From Argentina anserina (taxonomy: Eukaryota; Streptophyta; Magnoliopsida; Rosales; Rosaceae): a stretch of DNA of 64,000 nucleotides. Within the stretch, counting starts at the first letter, position 1. Each line of letters starts with the position of its first letter. Below are positions 1 through 10,047 of the stretch, in pieces. Location of the stretch: assembly GCF_933775445.1 (NCBI RefSeq), contig NC_065872.1:13454001-13518000 (forward strand). The letters are read 5' to 3'. The notes under the pieces were generated by a model, which ran no database searches, was not told the origin of the DNA, and saw only the letters and a list, made by a program, of their open reading frames with translations. The position numbers and the translations under genes are program-made.

Positions 1-1001
1 GGAGGATCATCTGTCAATGGTCGGGTTCCATTACAAGCATGCTAACTTGGGTGACTCACATGTAGCTATTAATATTAGAACATGTGACAGATTGTCTGTT
101 TGGAAGAAGTTTGAGATATGAAGTAGTTGAATACTATAATGGTCTGAGAGACTTGGAAATGTCAGTTTCTTAGACTTGAAAGCGACACAGTGTAAATAGA
201 GATTATGTAGTGTTGATGTGGGAGACCGCTTAACCTCGAAACCTCATTATTCAATAGCATAGTGAGATCTGTCAAGAAGAGAAGTCATCTGTAAGGTTTG
301 TTGAACTTTTTTTAAAGTTGGTGGCATTCAAGACAATGATGTCTAGCTTGTCTCTTAAATGCCATACTGTGCAATATGTTCCTTTGAACTTATCTTACCC
401 TTAAGAGAAGACTATTAGAGTGGCGCCTGGTGACCATTTAGTTGAAGGGCTCACTTATAGTGGGGTGGTGGGAGTGGGCAGGAAGCAAGGTTGACATCGA
501 GGGTACGCTGGACTCTGCGGGAGCAAGGTCATCTAGCAGGTTCAGATACATATAGTATGCTATGTGCCTACGCTAAGGTTGTACATCTTTGCACTCAATG
601 TGTGTTATATAAGTAAATGCAGTTATGACCTATTTGAATTTGGTTGAATAGTGAAGTTCGTTTCTAAATTCGCCTTATCCCTTAAAGGTCTTGTTCTACA
701 GAACATCTTGATTTGTATTTGATCATGGATGTTCAAGTTGTGGTTCTCCTGGATGGGTGTTATCATCCTCATTGTTAGATTTCATTGTAGACATAATGAA
801 GTTATATAACACCATGATAGAAAAAAGTGAGCTGTGATCACCTCGTGGAGGCATCATAGAGAGGAAAATTATTGAGGAAGGTGAATTGAAGTTTTGGGAA
901 GAATTTGAGAATTAATGGTTGAGTAGTGCGCTTAAATTTCGAGATAAAATTTCTTTAAAGGGGGTATAGAATGTAATACCCCGAAAATTCTTATCTAATT
1001 T
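1..1001 (+). mobile_element. 3' internal end and LTR stub of a Ty3/gypsy remnant
   Basis: No open frame of useful length is visible on the plus strand. The last part reads like the end of a plant gypsy element: a degraded 'aatttcgagataaaatttc' box that commonly follows pol in Tekay-type elements, a polypurine tract (aaaggggg, near 957-964), and then TGTAATACCCCG at 974, which has the form of an LTR start. Only about 30 bp of this LTR remain before homology switches to a minus-strand pol at about 1002. The first 900 bp are not recognisable. Seen: PPT and LTR start. Inferred: assignment to the same superfamily as the elements to the right. Confidence 0.5.
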
Positions 1002-1833
1002 CTAATGAGTTTCCAATTGCGGATATCTTGTCTTCCTATCCGACTCTAGTTCCCAAGAGGCATCGCCCTCATCATGGTGACTCCACAACACTTTGACTAA
1101 CTCTACTTCTTTCCTCCGGAGCTTCTTTGTGGATCTATTCAGAATACGAACCGGCTCAATAACAAATGTGTCATTTTCCTTCACCTCTATGGTGCTATGA
1201 TCAATCACATGCGACTCATCTGGTACATACCTCCTCAACATAGAAATGTGGAAGACGTTGTGAACGCCCGACATGCTAGTAGGCGAGGCTAGTCGATATG
1301 CTAGTTCTCCTACATTCTCAAGAATCTCAAATGGTCCAATATACCTCGGAGCCAACTTTCCTTTCTTGCCAAATGTCACTACACCCCTCATAGGTGAGAC
1401 TTTTAAGAACACATGATCGCTGATCTCGAATTCCACATGTCTCCTCTTTAAGTCTGCATAGCTCTTCTGTCTACTCTGTGCGGTTCGGATCCTATCCCGA
1501 ATGATCGAGATCTTCTCCGTGGTTTCTTGAACCACCTCTGGGCCCATTAATGCTTCATCACCAACTTCGGCCCAACAGATAGGTGATCTACATGGTCTAC
1601 CATAAAGAGCCTCATAAGGTGCCATGCCGATGCTAGAATGGTAACTTGTTGTAGGCAAACTCTATCAACCTCAAATGATCCTCCCAGCTTCCTTTAAAAT
1701 CCAGCATACAAGCTCTCAACATATCCTCCATCATCTGATTCACCCTTTCTGTCTGTCCATCAGTTTGAGGATGAAAAGCAGTACTCATATCCAAGGTAGT
1801 ACCCATAGCCTTCTGTAAACCACCCCGGAACTT
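1002..1833 (-). pseudogene. Gypsy integrase C-terminus with chromodomain (relic)
   Basis: The open part (1002-1658) holds the end of the integrase core ([20 protein letters not shown], a hallmark of plant gypsy integrases), a GPF-type beta-strand region (APRYIGPFEILENVG), 'VFHISMLRRYVPD', and a chromodomain-like tail (VRILNRSTKKLRRKEVELVK ... VLWSHHDEGDASWELESD). Chromodomains direct integration toward particular chromatin. Upstream, 1660-1833 encodes the GQTERVNQ segment with the third catalytic acid (Glu), but stop codons interrupt it. It is not functional, because the ORF is separated from the integrase core. Confidence 0.85.
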
Positions 1834-2510
1834 CTATCTGAAACGTGCATCTCGGTCAGAAACAATAGAAACCGGAGCTCCATAAAGTCTCACTATCTCA
1901 TCCATATATAGCTTCCCTAGCACGTCCACGGAGTACTTCATTGACACTGGAAGAAAATGTGCCGACTTCGTCAACCGATCAACAATCACCCATATCACAT
2001 CGTGATCCTTCTTGGACTTAGGCAATCCAGTCACAAAATCCATAGATATATGTTCCCACTTCCAAAGAGTAATAGTCAATGGCTTAAACATGCCCGCAGG
2101 TCGTTGATGTTCTGCCTTCACCTGCTGATACGTGAGGCACTTTGATACAAATTCGGCCACATCTTTCTTCATATCGTTCCACCAGAATTGCCTGCATAGG
2201 TCCTTGTACATCTTGGTGTTCTCTGGATGAACGGTATAACGAGATCGGTGTGTTGTGCAAAGGACCTCCTTCTTGAGCTAAGTACAATCTGGGACGCACA
2301 ATCTTGTTCCAAACCTCAACGCTCTATCGGGTCCAACTCTCCACTCGGATGGACATTCATCAATCGTATCAACTACGAGGTTTGCCAACTTAGCTTGTGA
2401 GAATTTATCTTGTGCCTGACCCTGAATGATCCTTGAGATTAATGTAGGTTGCACATAAACATTACCAAGAAAGACCTTTGGTTTTCTTCCCGATGGTACC
2501 AAGTCAAAAT
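1834..2510 (-). pseudogene. Gypsy integrase zinc finger and catalytic core (relic)
   Basis: The frame 1834-2211 shows the HHCC finger end, CLTYQQ, where the second cysteine of the usual CxxC has become Tyr. The first catalytic Asp follows in 'MDFVTGLP' and the second in 'VSDRDARFR'. The stretch 2211-2510 is the upstream integrase region in shifted frames. Established: plant gypsy integrases need the HHCC finger and D,D-35-E triad. Seen here: the triad residues survive in pieces, but the finger is mutated and the reading frame is broken. Confidence 0.8.
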
Positions 2511-2559
2511 TCCGATGCAGTTTCGAGCATAATCCATTCCTAAATCATAAGAAAAGCTC

Positions 2560-3240
2560 ATATACCCCTTGGTTTCCTACTCAAGGCATCGGCCACTAAA
2601 TTTGCTTTCCCAAGGTGATACTCCAAGGTGAAGTCATAATCCTTAAGGAGTTCCATCAATCTCCTATGCCTCAAATTCAATTCCTTCTATGAGAACAGAT
2701 ACTTCAAACTCTTATGATCAAAAAAGAGTTAAAATTTCTCACCATACAAGTAATGCCTCCAAATCTCTAAGGCAAAAACAACTGTCGCAAGCTCTAAATC
2801 GTGAGTGGGGTAGTTCTTCTCATGAACCTTTAACTGTCTAGAGTCATACGCAACCACTCCTCCATGCTGCATCAACACACAACCCAAGCCTTGGAGTGAA
2901 GCATCACTATAAATGACATAGCCACCCCCACTAGTGGTAATTGTCAACACTGGAGCCGTAGTAAAGCTAGTCTTTAGTTTGTTGAAGGCCTCCTCACATG
3001 TTTCTGTCCACACAAACTGAACGTCCTTCTTGGTCAACTTGGTTAACGACGATGCAATACTAGAAAACACTTCAATGAACCTCCTATAGTAACCTGCCAA
3101 ACTAAGGAAACTACGAATCTCAGTAGGGTTCTTTGGACGACCCCAACTCTTCACTGCCTCTACTTTTGACGGGTCAACTAATACTCCATCCTTTGAGACT
3201 ACATGACCAAGGAACTTGACTTCTTCCTTCCAGAACTCAC
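2560..3240 (-). pseudogene. Gypsy RT connection and RNase H (relic)
   Basis: The ORF at 2729-3154 begins in the RT thumb/connection ([19 protein letters not shown]) and runs into RNase H, with '[17 protein letters not shown]' holding the first catalytic Asp and '[21 protein letters not shown]' the later Glu-containing helix. This is the standard order after a gypsy RT. The frame ends at 2729, and 2560-2728 continues the RNase H C-terminus in broken frames. It belongs to the element spanning 1002-6443. Confidence 0.85.
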
Positions 3241-3280
3241 ACTTCTCGAGTTAGGCGTACAATCTTGCTTCCTTTAAGGT

Positions 3281-3955
3281 CTACAACACCGTTCTCAGAT
3301 GTACCACATGCTCTTCTTGAGACTTGGAGTATATCCATATTTTAACCACAAACACTATAACAAACTCATCTAAGTACGGGCTAAAGATTTGGTTCATCAA
3401 ACTCATAAAGGCAGCTGGTGCATTTGTCAGACCAAATAGCATGACCATAAACTCATAGTGTCCATACCGGGTTCTAAAAGCCGTCTTCGATATATCTTCT
3501 TCCTTCACCCTGAGTTGATGGTAACCGGATCTGAAATCAATCTTAGAGAACCCCGTAGCTCCTCTAAGCTGATCGAACAAGTCATCAATCCTAGGCAAGG
3601 GATACCTATTCTTGATGGTCACCTTATTCAGTTCCTTGTGGTCCACAAATAACCGCAGAAAACCATCTTTCTTTTTCACGAACAGAACCGGTGCATCCCA
3701 ATGTGAGACGCTAGGTCTAATGAACCCTTGGTCCAGTAATTCATATATCTGCACCTTCAACTCTTTAAGTTCATTTTGTCCCATTCTATAAGGCGCATTT
3801 GACACTGGTGTCGTACCAGGTACCACTTCTATGCAGAAATCTACAACTCTTCGAGGAGGTAACCCTAGTATCTCTTGGAACACCTCACTATACTCAGATA
3901 CTACCACAATGTCTGTAATAGTTACTTTCTGATCTACAGATTCCACATGTGCCAA
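3281..3955 (-). pseudogene. Gypsy reverse transcriptase (catalytic motif lost)
   Basis: A 224-codon open frame with classic plant gypsy RT motifs: [20 protein letters not shown], '[17 protein letters not shown]', '[20 protein letters not shown]', '[13 protein letters not shown]' (first catalytic Asp kept), and '[15 protein letters not shown]'. The YxDD box is replaced by FVVK (in [14 protein letters not shown]), so both catalytic aspartates of the palm are gone and the enzyme cannot be active. The long open frame in a dead enzyme suggests fairly recent decay. Confidence 0.9.
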
Positions 3956-3958
3956 AAC

Positions 3959-4345
3959 TCATGTTCTCATGGAATTATCTGACTTAAGGAAACGATAACG
4001 AAACACTGGTTCTCCGGACATATGGAAGAACACCACCATGTCAAAGCAATAAATCAATGCGTGATGCGGCCTCAACCAATCAATTCCTAGGATCACATCA
4101 TAGGTGTGGTCCAGAATCACTATCAAAGAAGCAGAGAATTCTCTACCTCCAATCACAATAGGACAAGTCTTGCAGATTGTCTCTAATTCGAGGGATACTC
4201 CAAGAGGTGAAGTAACACATAAAGAGTTCCCAGAGGTGTAGGAATCAATCCTAGCATCTCCACTACCGAACTAACAATAAAAGAATGTGATGTTCCTATA
4301 TCAAACGGTACTCTAGCAAGGTAGTCAAAAATAGATAAAGTACCT
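3959..4345 (-). pseudogene. Gypsy aspartic protease (relic)
   Basis: The open part 3959-4156 contains 'YDVILGIDWLRPHHALIYC', the conserved C-terminal half of plant gypsy proteases. Upstream, around 4260-4320 in another frame, lies the active-site flap region reading FDIGTSHSF, where the family usually has D-T/S-G-A-S. The catalytic Asp is kept but Thr is replaced by Ile. Several stops separate the halves. Confidence 0.75.
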
Positions 4346-4407
4346 TCCACCCCTGTGTCACGCTAACCCACTACAAACACCCTAGCTTGGCCCGCTGGTA
4401 ACTATCT

Positions 4408-5409
4408 CTACTGATGTTCATGTCTATCTTGCGGAGGCCGGGTGCAGTCTCTAGCCATATGTCTCACTTGCCCACACTTAAAGCAACATGCTCTCTTTGA
4501 TTTCGAACAAGTTGTGGCGTAGTGCCCCATTTCATTGCAAAAGAAACACCTTACATAAACTAACTGTCTAACAGGTGCAGTCCTAGTAGATGACGATGCT
4601 GCCTTAGCCGGACTCTGGTAATGGGGTCTCGGCCTTTTCCAAGATCCACCTCTTGGTCCTGAGGACCCGTTGCCGGAACTGATTGCCTTGCCTTTTCCTC
4701 TAGTATATCTATTTTCCACATCTCCTCCGCGAGTCGTATTCGCATGTTCCAAATTCAGGGCACTCTCATACATCAACTCATTGATAGACAAACAAAGTGC
4801 TGATATGATGGTCATGTACTCTTGCTTAAGTCCCCGTAGAAATTTTTGGGCTAAGGAGGTTGCACCCATTGGTCTAACAAACCGATAGAACTGTGCAAAA
4901 CAGGCCTCATACTCCATGGCAGTCATATTCCCCTATACTAGCTCAAGGAACTCAAGTTCTAAATCCTCTTACACTGTAGTTGGAAAGTACTTTTCTCAAA
5001 AGAGTGTCGTGAAACCATTCCAGGTCAAGGTAGACACATCCACAGTCCGCCTCGTGCTCTTCCACCAATCCATAGCATCATCTTTTAAGAAGAATGTGGC
5101 TATCATCCTCTTCTCTATCTCAGAGCACACCATCATCTCAAAGTAGATTTCCATACTCTCAATCCAGTGATCTGCTACCATATGATCCAGGCCCCCATGA
5201 AATGATGGCGATGACAGACTACTAATGTCCTTGATCAGCTTTAGCACACGACCATCGTCTCTAATGACTCTTGCGGGGTCAACCTGTTCTTCTTGTGGCG
5301 CCACCTTTTCATAGAGATTATCCACATTGTGGACTCAGCCTCCAGCCCTAGCTCGGCCTTGGCCTCTCGCCCGTCCTCGGCCTTGTGCACGACCCTTCTC
5401 CAAGTTCAT
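4408..5409 (-). pseudogene. Gypsy gag with two zinc knuckles (relic)
   Basis: The likely start is the ATG at 5409, followed by an Arg/Gly-rich stretch (KGRAQGRGRARGQGRA) and then an in-frame stop. The homologous gag at 13009 starts the same way. Next comes the capsid-like region (5325-4996, e.g. 'DHMVADHWIESMEIYFEMM' and 'AMDWWKSTRRTV'), a shifted frame with 'EYEACFAQFYRFVRP', a basic Ser/Arg/Gly linker, and two CX2CX4HX4C knuckles (CFFCNEMGHYATTC and CFKCGQVRHMARDC) near the end. Knuckles bind the element's own RNA. Stops and frameshifts make it a pseudogene. Confidence 0.85.
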
Positions 5410-5680
5410 CAATTTGAAACATTTAAACACTTAGTCAATACATGTGAAGTCTTGAATCCGAATAAAATAGATTCAACATATATTAACTTAAGATATTCCG
5501 AAAGAAGGTGAAGCATCGAAGTATTGTCACAATACTTACTAGATGACCAAATCTTAAGGTGTGGTTCCTAACACTCTTGCGTACCCAGTGACATATCAAT
5601 ACCGAAAAGCATGTGATGGGGGTCCGCTGCAGTCGGGCCATCGCTCCTGGATGATATTGATATATCACCAAATACACAAC

Positions 5681-5697
5681 CTATGCTCTGATACCAA
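5681..5697 (-). other. Primer-binding site (initiator tRNA-Met type)
   Basis: Read on the minus strand, TTGGTATCAGAGCATAG follows the LTR end (…GTGACA) by one base. TGGTATCAGAGC is the usual plant PBS complementary to the 3' end of initiator tRNA-Met. It fixes the LTR/internal boundary and the orientation of the element. Confidence 0.85.
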
Positions 5698-5698
5698 C

Positions 5699-6024
5699 TG
5701 TCACGACCCCGAAAAATCGGGTTATTACATTCAATCACAACTATCATAATACACAAACCCTTACCTAAATCGAGCCTTGGAACAACCGGAGCGTTGCAGG
5801 AGGAGCAGCTTGGTCGGCGGCGATTCTACAGAATTTCGGGTTGTCGGTTGAGCTCCGATGCGGCGTGGGGCGGCGTGTTGAGCTCGAGGGTTGTAGCGGA
5901 GGGCCGTGTGAAGCTTCTGGGGCCGGTGGTGAGGGACACAAACGTCCGGTTGGTGAGATCGCCGACGATGAGTTTTCTGAGGGAGAGAGAGAGAGAGGTC
6001 GGAGAGAGAGAGAGAGGTCGGAGA

Positions 6025-6055
<31 letters not shown>

Positions 6056-6443
6056 GAGCGGGAGGCGGGTAGGGGGTTTCCGAAAATGGAAACCCTAATT
6101 CTTAAAATTCCATTTTTATATCCTCTTCCAAAATCGAAAACTAACTTCCGTCGTTAATAACTTTCACGTACGACGTCCGATTAGAATGCGTGACATGTCC
6201 ACGAACTCGTATCGACGAGCTCTACAACTTTTGTGAAGAAAGTTTTCAGAAACAAGCGACGGAGTAAAAGTCGATTCTTGCGTTGCGGAAACGTAATGTT
6301 TTTTCAATTTAAATTTCCGAAGGCGGTTCCGTTTCGATTTGACATAGTCATGAAGCGGCAAATACACGATTTAATGACTTTAACAAGTTTTAAAAATATC
6401 ACTGATTCCTTACAAATTGACCCCGAAAAATCGGGTTATTACA
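5699..6443 (-). repeat. Short-form gypsy LTR (745 bp)
   Basis: On the minus strand it starts TGTAATAACCCGATTTTTCG at 6443 and ends GGGGTCGTGACA at 5699, next to the PBS. The block 6100-6400 is the inverted homologue of 9740-10060 and 48300-48600 (shared Arg/Leu-coding 'acgagctctacaac' and 'aaacgttacg' tracts), so this is a short version of the 3-kb LTRs elsewhere in the window. It lacks about 2.2 kb of the middle. A palindromic CCCGAAAAATCGGG occurs at both ends. It carries a reverse TATA-like box near 6112-6120 and a GA microsatellite. Confidence 0.8.
5975..6062. repeat. (GA)n microsatellite in the LTR
   Basis: Imperfect GA-repeat tract broken by GGTCG interruptions every 20 or so bases. 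It lies just downstream of the presumed transcription start of the minus-strand LTR. The corresponding CT-rich tracts in the long LTRs (10095-10160, 48650-48710) occupy the same 5'-leader position. Confidence 0.85.
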
Positions 6444-7352
6444 ACAACTATTGCCAAAGTGCTGTTTGATCGAATCTCTCATGAATTTGATTTCAGCAGT
6501 TTTATTTCTGATATTAGAAGCAATGCAGAAACGAGTGGTCTGGTTCAGTTACAAAAGAAGCTTATTTCTAGAGTGTTCGGGAGAGAGATTGACGTAGGGG
6601 ATGTTCATGAAGGAGACACGAAGATAAAGAGTTTTTTAAGTCGCAAAAAGGTTCTTCTTGTTCTTGATGATGTCAATCATTCAGACCAGTTGGGCTACTT
6701 GGCTGGAAGGGAAGATTGGTTTGGTTCTGGAAGCATAATTATCATTACAACTAGAGATGCTCACCTGTTAATTGATCATGGAGTGGAGAGAAGGTCTGAG
6801 GTGCAGGGACTAAATACTAATGAAGCCCTCTAGCTTTTTTGCCAGAAAGCCTTTAAAAAAGATTATCCAGATCAAAGATATGGTGATTTGTCTTATCAAG
6901 TCTTGAATTATGCTAAAGGTCTGCCTGTAGCTCTTAAAGTCTTGGGATCTCTTTTATGCAGAAGAGATCCAAGTGTGTGGGAAAGTCAGTTGGCAAAATT
7001 GAGAAAAGTTTCTAATGCAGACATTTTCAAGAAACTGAAAATAAGTTATGATGATCTAGACGATAATGAGAAGCAAATCTTCCTAGACTTGGCATATTTA
7101 TACGTAGGCGGGCTCGGGAAAGATATTGCAACAAAGTTACTTGACACTTGTGGCTTTCATGCAACTGTAGGAATACAGGTACTTGTGGACAGGTCTCTCT
7201 TAACTATTTCAAATGCAGGAACAGTAGAAATGCATGATTTGCTCCGAGAAATGGGCGTACAAATTGTTCGCCAAGAATCTGCTAAGGAGCCAGGCAAGCG
7301 CAGTAGGTTGCAACTTACAAAAGACGTTATTGACGTCCTCGGAAGAAATACA
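6444..7352 (+). pseudogene. NB-ARC exon of TNL relic A
   Basis: Motifs in order: TTIAKVLFDRISHEFDF (end of P-loop helix), kinase-2 'VLLVLDDVNH', RNBS-B 'GSGSIIIITTRD', an in-frame stop at 6830-6832 (…NEAL*LFCQKAF, where relatives normally have Gln), GLPL box 'AKGLPVALKVLGSLL', RNBS-D-like 'IFLDLAYLYVGG' (usually FLDIACFF in TNLs) and the MHD box 'VEMHDLLREMGVQIV'. Apart from the stop and the missing P-loop the exon is well preserved, so loss of function may be recent. NB-ARC is the ADP/ATP switch of these receptors, and without the P-loop lysine it could not bind nucleotide. Confidence 0.92.
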
Positions 7353-8507
7353 GTGAGAATCTTAGTGCAGCACTGATTTTAATTGCTACTGTATTTTATA
7401 ACAGGGTCCAGAGGTTGATTATTCTTTATTTACGTGATTAGGGAACTGAAGCAGTGGAAGGCATCGCACTATATAATTCCATCGCCAAATTGCACTTGTC
7501 TCAATATTCCTTTTCAGTGATGAAAAATTTGAGGTTACTGATTCTTAAATGTGCTCCTGTGCACCTCTCCGACGGGCTCAAGTATCTTCCAAGTGAGTTA
7601 CGGATTCTGGGGTGGTGGAATTGTCCTCTACAGTCTTTGACATCAATTACTCACCTAGATAAGCTACAACAACTTGAAATGTCCCGTAGCCAAATTGAAT
7701 ATCTGTGGGAGGGTAAAATGGTATTATATCACTATGTGTTGACGATTTATATTTTACTAACGTTTGAAGACTTGGACCATTTAGAGTCTTGAAGCACTCT
7801 ATGTGAATAGAACTGCCTTGACTGCCTTCATGCAAGGGTCTTCAAAATCTCAAAAAAAATATTGTTTTATGGATGTAGAGGACCACCGATTTCTAAGTTG
7901 CTGCCTTCCTTTGCTGGTTTACGTTCTGTAACAATATTGGATCTCTCGTACTGCAATCTTTTGGAAGGAGCGATCCCCAATGATATGGCTGTCTAATAGG
8001 TAACCAATTTGTTAGCCTTCCTGAGAGCCTCAGTCAAGTTTGCAGCCTTCAATATCTGGATTTCAACCATTGCAAGAACCTACAAAGATTGCCACATCTT
8101 CCGTCTGGTGTACAAGTGGGAGCGAGTCATTGTGTTTCATTGGAGATTGTACCAGAACATCTGTCACATGCGTTTTTGCTAAATTGCATGAAATTAGTGA
8201 AGCAAGAGAGCATGGCATTCAGATCAATGAAGCGACACCTTCAGGTTCTCTCTCTCTCTCTCTCACAGTTGTTTGTTATTTACATCCTGTTTTACTATGA
8301 TGCAGAACGAAGAAGCAAGGGACACTGTTAAACAACGACAAGCGTGGCCCGTGGACCAACTGTACCGATATTGTCCCAACTTAGCCACCTCACAGGTGTT
8401 GAGTTTTAATCACAAAAGACCTCGGTACAATTGGTTATTATCCACCCACTTATAAGCTTTATTTTCTTTGTCACTTCTTAGATGTGAGATATCTCCTCTC
8501 CAACAGA

Positions 8508-9271
8508 CACATCATTTCGGTTCCTTATTCCTGGAAATGAAATTCCGGAGTGGTTCAATCACCAAACTGTGGCCCCTTTTATAAGTATCGATCTGCGTCC
8601 AGGTTGGTTAAATAAGGAGTTTATGGGATTTGCGTTCTGTGCTGTTTTTGCAGTACATGCAAAACGCCAGTTGCCACCAATGTTTACAGAGAATTATTGT
8701 CATGGCATTATTGACACTATGAAAGTCGATGGACAAGAGTCTGAGTTTATAGAGTATCGGTTTGATCACATACGAGCTCTGTCGGATCACCTTTGTTTTC
8801 GTACTACAGCAATGATTCCCCTTCAATGTCTTCATGCTTTGGTCATGTAGGGGCAACTGATCAGTTGAAAAGATTAATTTTTCATTTCTTGTCAAGGGCC
8901 AAGGCTTGGTTGTGAAGAAATTTGGGGCTCGTTTAGTATATGAACAAGATGTCGCAGAGTTGAACCAAAGCAATGGTGACATTTCTGATGTGGCAGAGGT
9001 TAACGAAAGCGACACTGGCATTTTTTATGACGCTTTGAAAGTTCTTCCTTGTGATTCTGGGGAAGCAGCAGCTGTATCACATACCATTTCCAAGAGAGGA
9101 CCTAGTAGTGGAGGTGCGTTTTCTTTTTATAAGGAACCTCAGCCTGATCTTCTGGAAACATTAAGGACTGGGAGGGTCCAGACCCCCCTCCCCTCTACAT
9201 ACCTAAGTGATCTAATTAAGCTTTATCCCAAGCGAGGCGTTGGTGGGTGGACAAGGATCTGGCAGAAGTAG
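8508..9271 (+). pseudogene. C-JID (post-LRR jelly-roll) region of TNL relic A
   Basis: Begins with 'FRFLIPGNEIPEWFNHQTV', the hallmark opening of the C-JID domain that follows LRRs in many TNLs and takes part in effector recognition (ROQ1/RPP1 structures). It continues 'EFMGFAFCAVFAV'. At about 8817-8850 and again at about 8880-8895 the frame shifts, and the rest (8906-9271) reads 'VVKKFGARLVYEQDVAELN'. The tail of about 100 residues after it is not recognisable. TNL relic C lacks this region. Confidence 0.82.
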
Positions 9272-9720
9272 TTCTAACTTCTATGTAAGTTTTGGCAACA
9301 TGTTCTGGTATTCCGTAGACAAACTTTATTGCATGGACACCTTCACTTACAAATTTTTTGTTATGTTTTCCTCTTTCTCATTCATCACAACTGTTTTGTC
9401 TGAATGAGATTGTAACCAACAAGCTTAGTTAAGATCCACCATTCACTTGAGTCTCAAAGTCAAGCAAACAAAGCTGAATGATACACAACACAACTCTTTG
9501 AATGTTTTGTGAGCACCTTTCTAGTTTCGTGGAGATAAAAAATTGCTTAGCCTCATGAAACGCGTGCAAAAACTGCTATTTCTGCATATTCTGAGTCTGA
9601 AAAGTCTAATACTAGTACTGTATAAATACTTGACAATAACTGAATAAAACACCATTTACTACATCATTAAAACTGTATAATGGGAGCCTATTGACATTGC
9701 AGCATGTTTACTGGAGGGGG
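9272..9720. repeat. TNL 3' flank, duplicated at 57274-57716
   Basis: No ORF. From about 9380 the sequence matches 57274-57716 closely: 'attgtaaccaacaagcttag' is identical in both, and it stays alignable to 'cagcatgtttactggag'. This shows that the downstream DNA of TNL A and of the locus near TNL C come from one tandem duplication. It ends at the LTR start at 9721. Confidence 0.85.
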
Positions 9721-10038
9721 TGTAATAACCCTAAATTTCAAACAACATTTGAGTGGATTTGAATTCTTTAAAAATTGTGAAATTTAATTAGAATGGATGT
9801 GATTGGTTACGACGTTATGAAACGAGTAACGGATACGTTATCGGAACGTTTAATTCGAAAAACGTTACGTTTCCGAACGTTTATATCGACTTTTAATCCG
9901 TTGCTCGGTTTCGAAAACTTTCTTCACGGAAGTTGTAGAGCTCGTTGATACGAGTTCGTGGATATGTGACGCGTTCGAAACGGACATCGTACGTGAAAGT
10001 TATTCGCGTCGGAAGTTAGTTTCCGATTTGGAAACTAG

Positions 10039-10047
10039 TATAAAAAG
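10039..10047 (+). promoter_or_regulatory. TATA box of the long LTR
   Basis: TATAAAAAG lies 35-40 bp upstream of a conserved 'tagggtttcc' that could mark the transcript start. The same layout recurs at 48589 in the solo LTR (TATAAATAAG) and, inverted, near 6112-6120. Conservation at the same offset in all three LTRs supports a Pol II promoter and U3/R boundary. Confidence 0.6.

Larger units (their letters stand above)
1002..6443 (-). mobile_element. Ty3/gypsy (Tekay-type chromovirus) element, 3' LTR missing
   Basis: Minus-strand order, right to left: LTR (5699-6443), PBS (5681-5697), gag, protease, reverse transcriptase, RNase H, integrase and a C-terminal chromodomain-like region ending at 1002. 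That order and the chromodomain tail are typical of the Tekay (Del) chromoviruses. Every domain carries stops or frameshifts, and the RT catalytic motif is lost. The left end stops at the pol terminus, with no 3' LTR on that side, so the copy is truncated or rearranged. The right LTR edge lies inside the P-loop codons of a TNL gene. The leader and gag start match those at 12740-13330, so this copy and the 9721 element belong to one family. Confidence 0.85.
6444..9271 (+). pseudogene. TNL (TIR-NB-LRR) resistance gene relic A
   Basis: Intracellular immune receptor of the TIR-NB-LRR class, broken. The 5' end, with the TIR domain and the P-loop, is absent: homology starts at the TTIAK that follows the P-loop Lys, right at the retroelement LTR edge. 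NB-ARC follows (to 7352), then a small intron (7353-7441, GT...AG), the linker/first LRR exon (7442-7712, EAVEGIALYNSI to 'SQIEYLWEG'), then an intron start. The main LRR exon is mostly deleted: the sequence jumps to 'DLDHLES' near 7770. The last LRRs (7900-8240), an intron after 'KRHLQ' and a C-JID domain (about 8508-9271) follow. An in-frame TAG at 6830 and several frameshifts confirm a pseudogene. Parallel relics lie at 19955 and 47371 on the same strand. Confidence 0.9.

Noticed and set aside
974..1010. Treating 974 as the 3' LTR of the minus-strand Tekay-type element
   Set aside because: The LTR start and PPT there are in plus orientation, opposite to the pol genes, so they belong to another copy.
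5794..6098. Plus-strand ORFs rich in Arg/Glu
   Set aside because: Translation of the GA microsatellite in the LTR.
9712..9720. GGAGGGGG before the LTR at 9721 as a polypurine tract, making it a 3' LTR
   Set aside because: The LTR is followed by a PBS and gag, so it is a 5' LTR. The paralogous site at 57705-57720 reads ggagtaggg, so the purine run is mostly host sequence.
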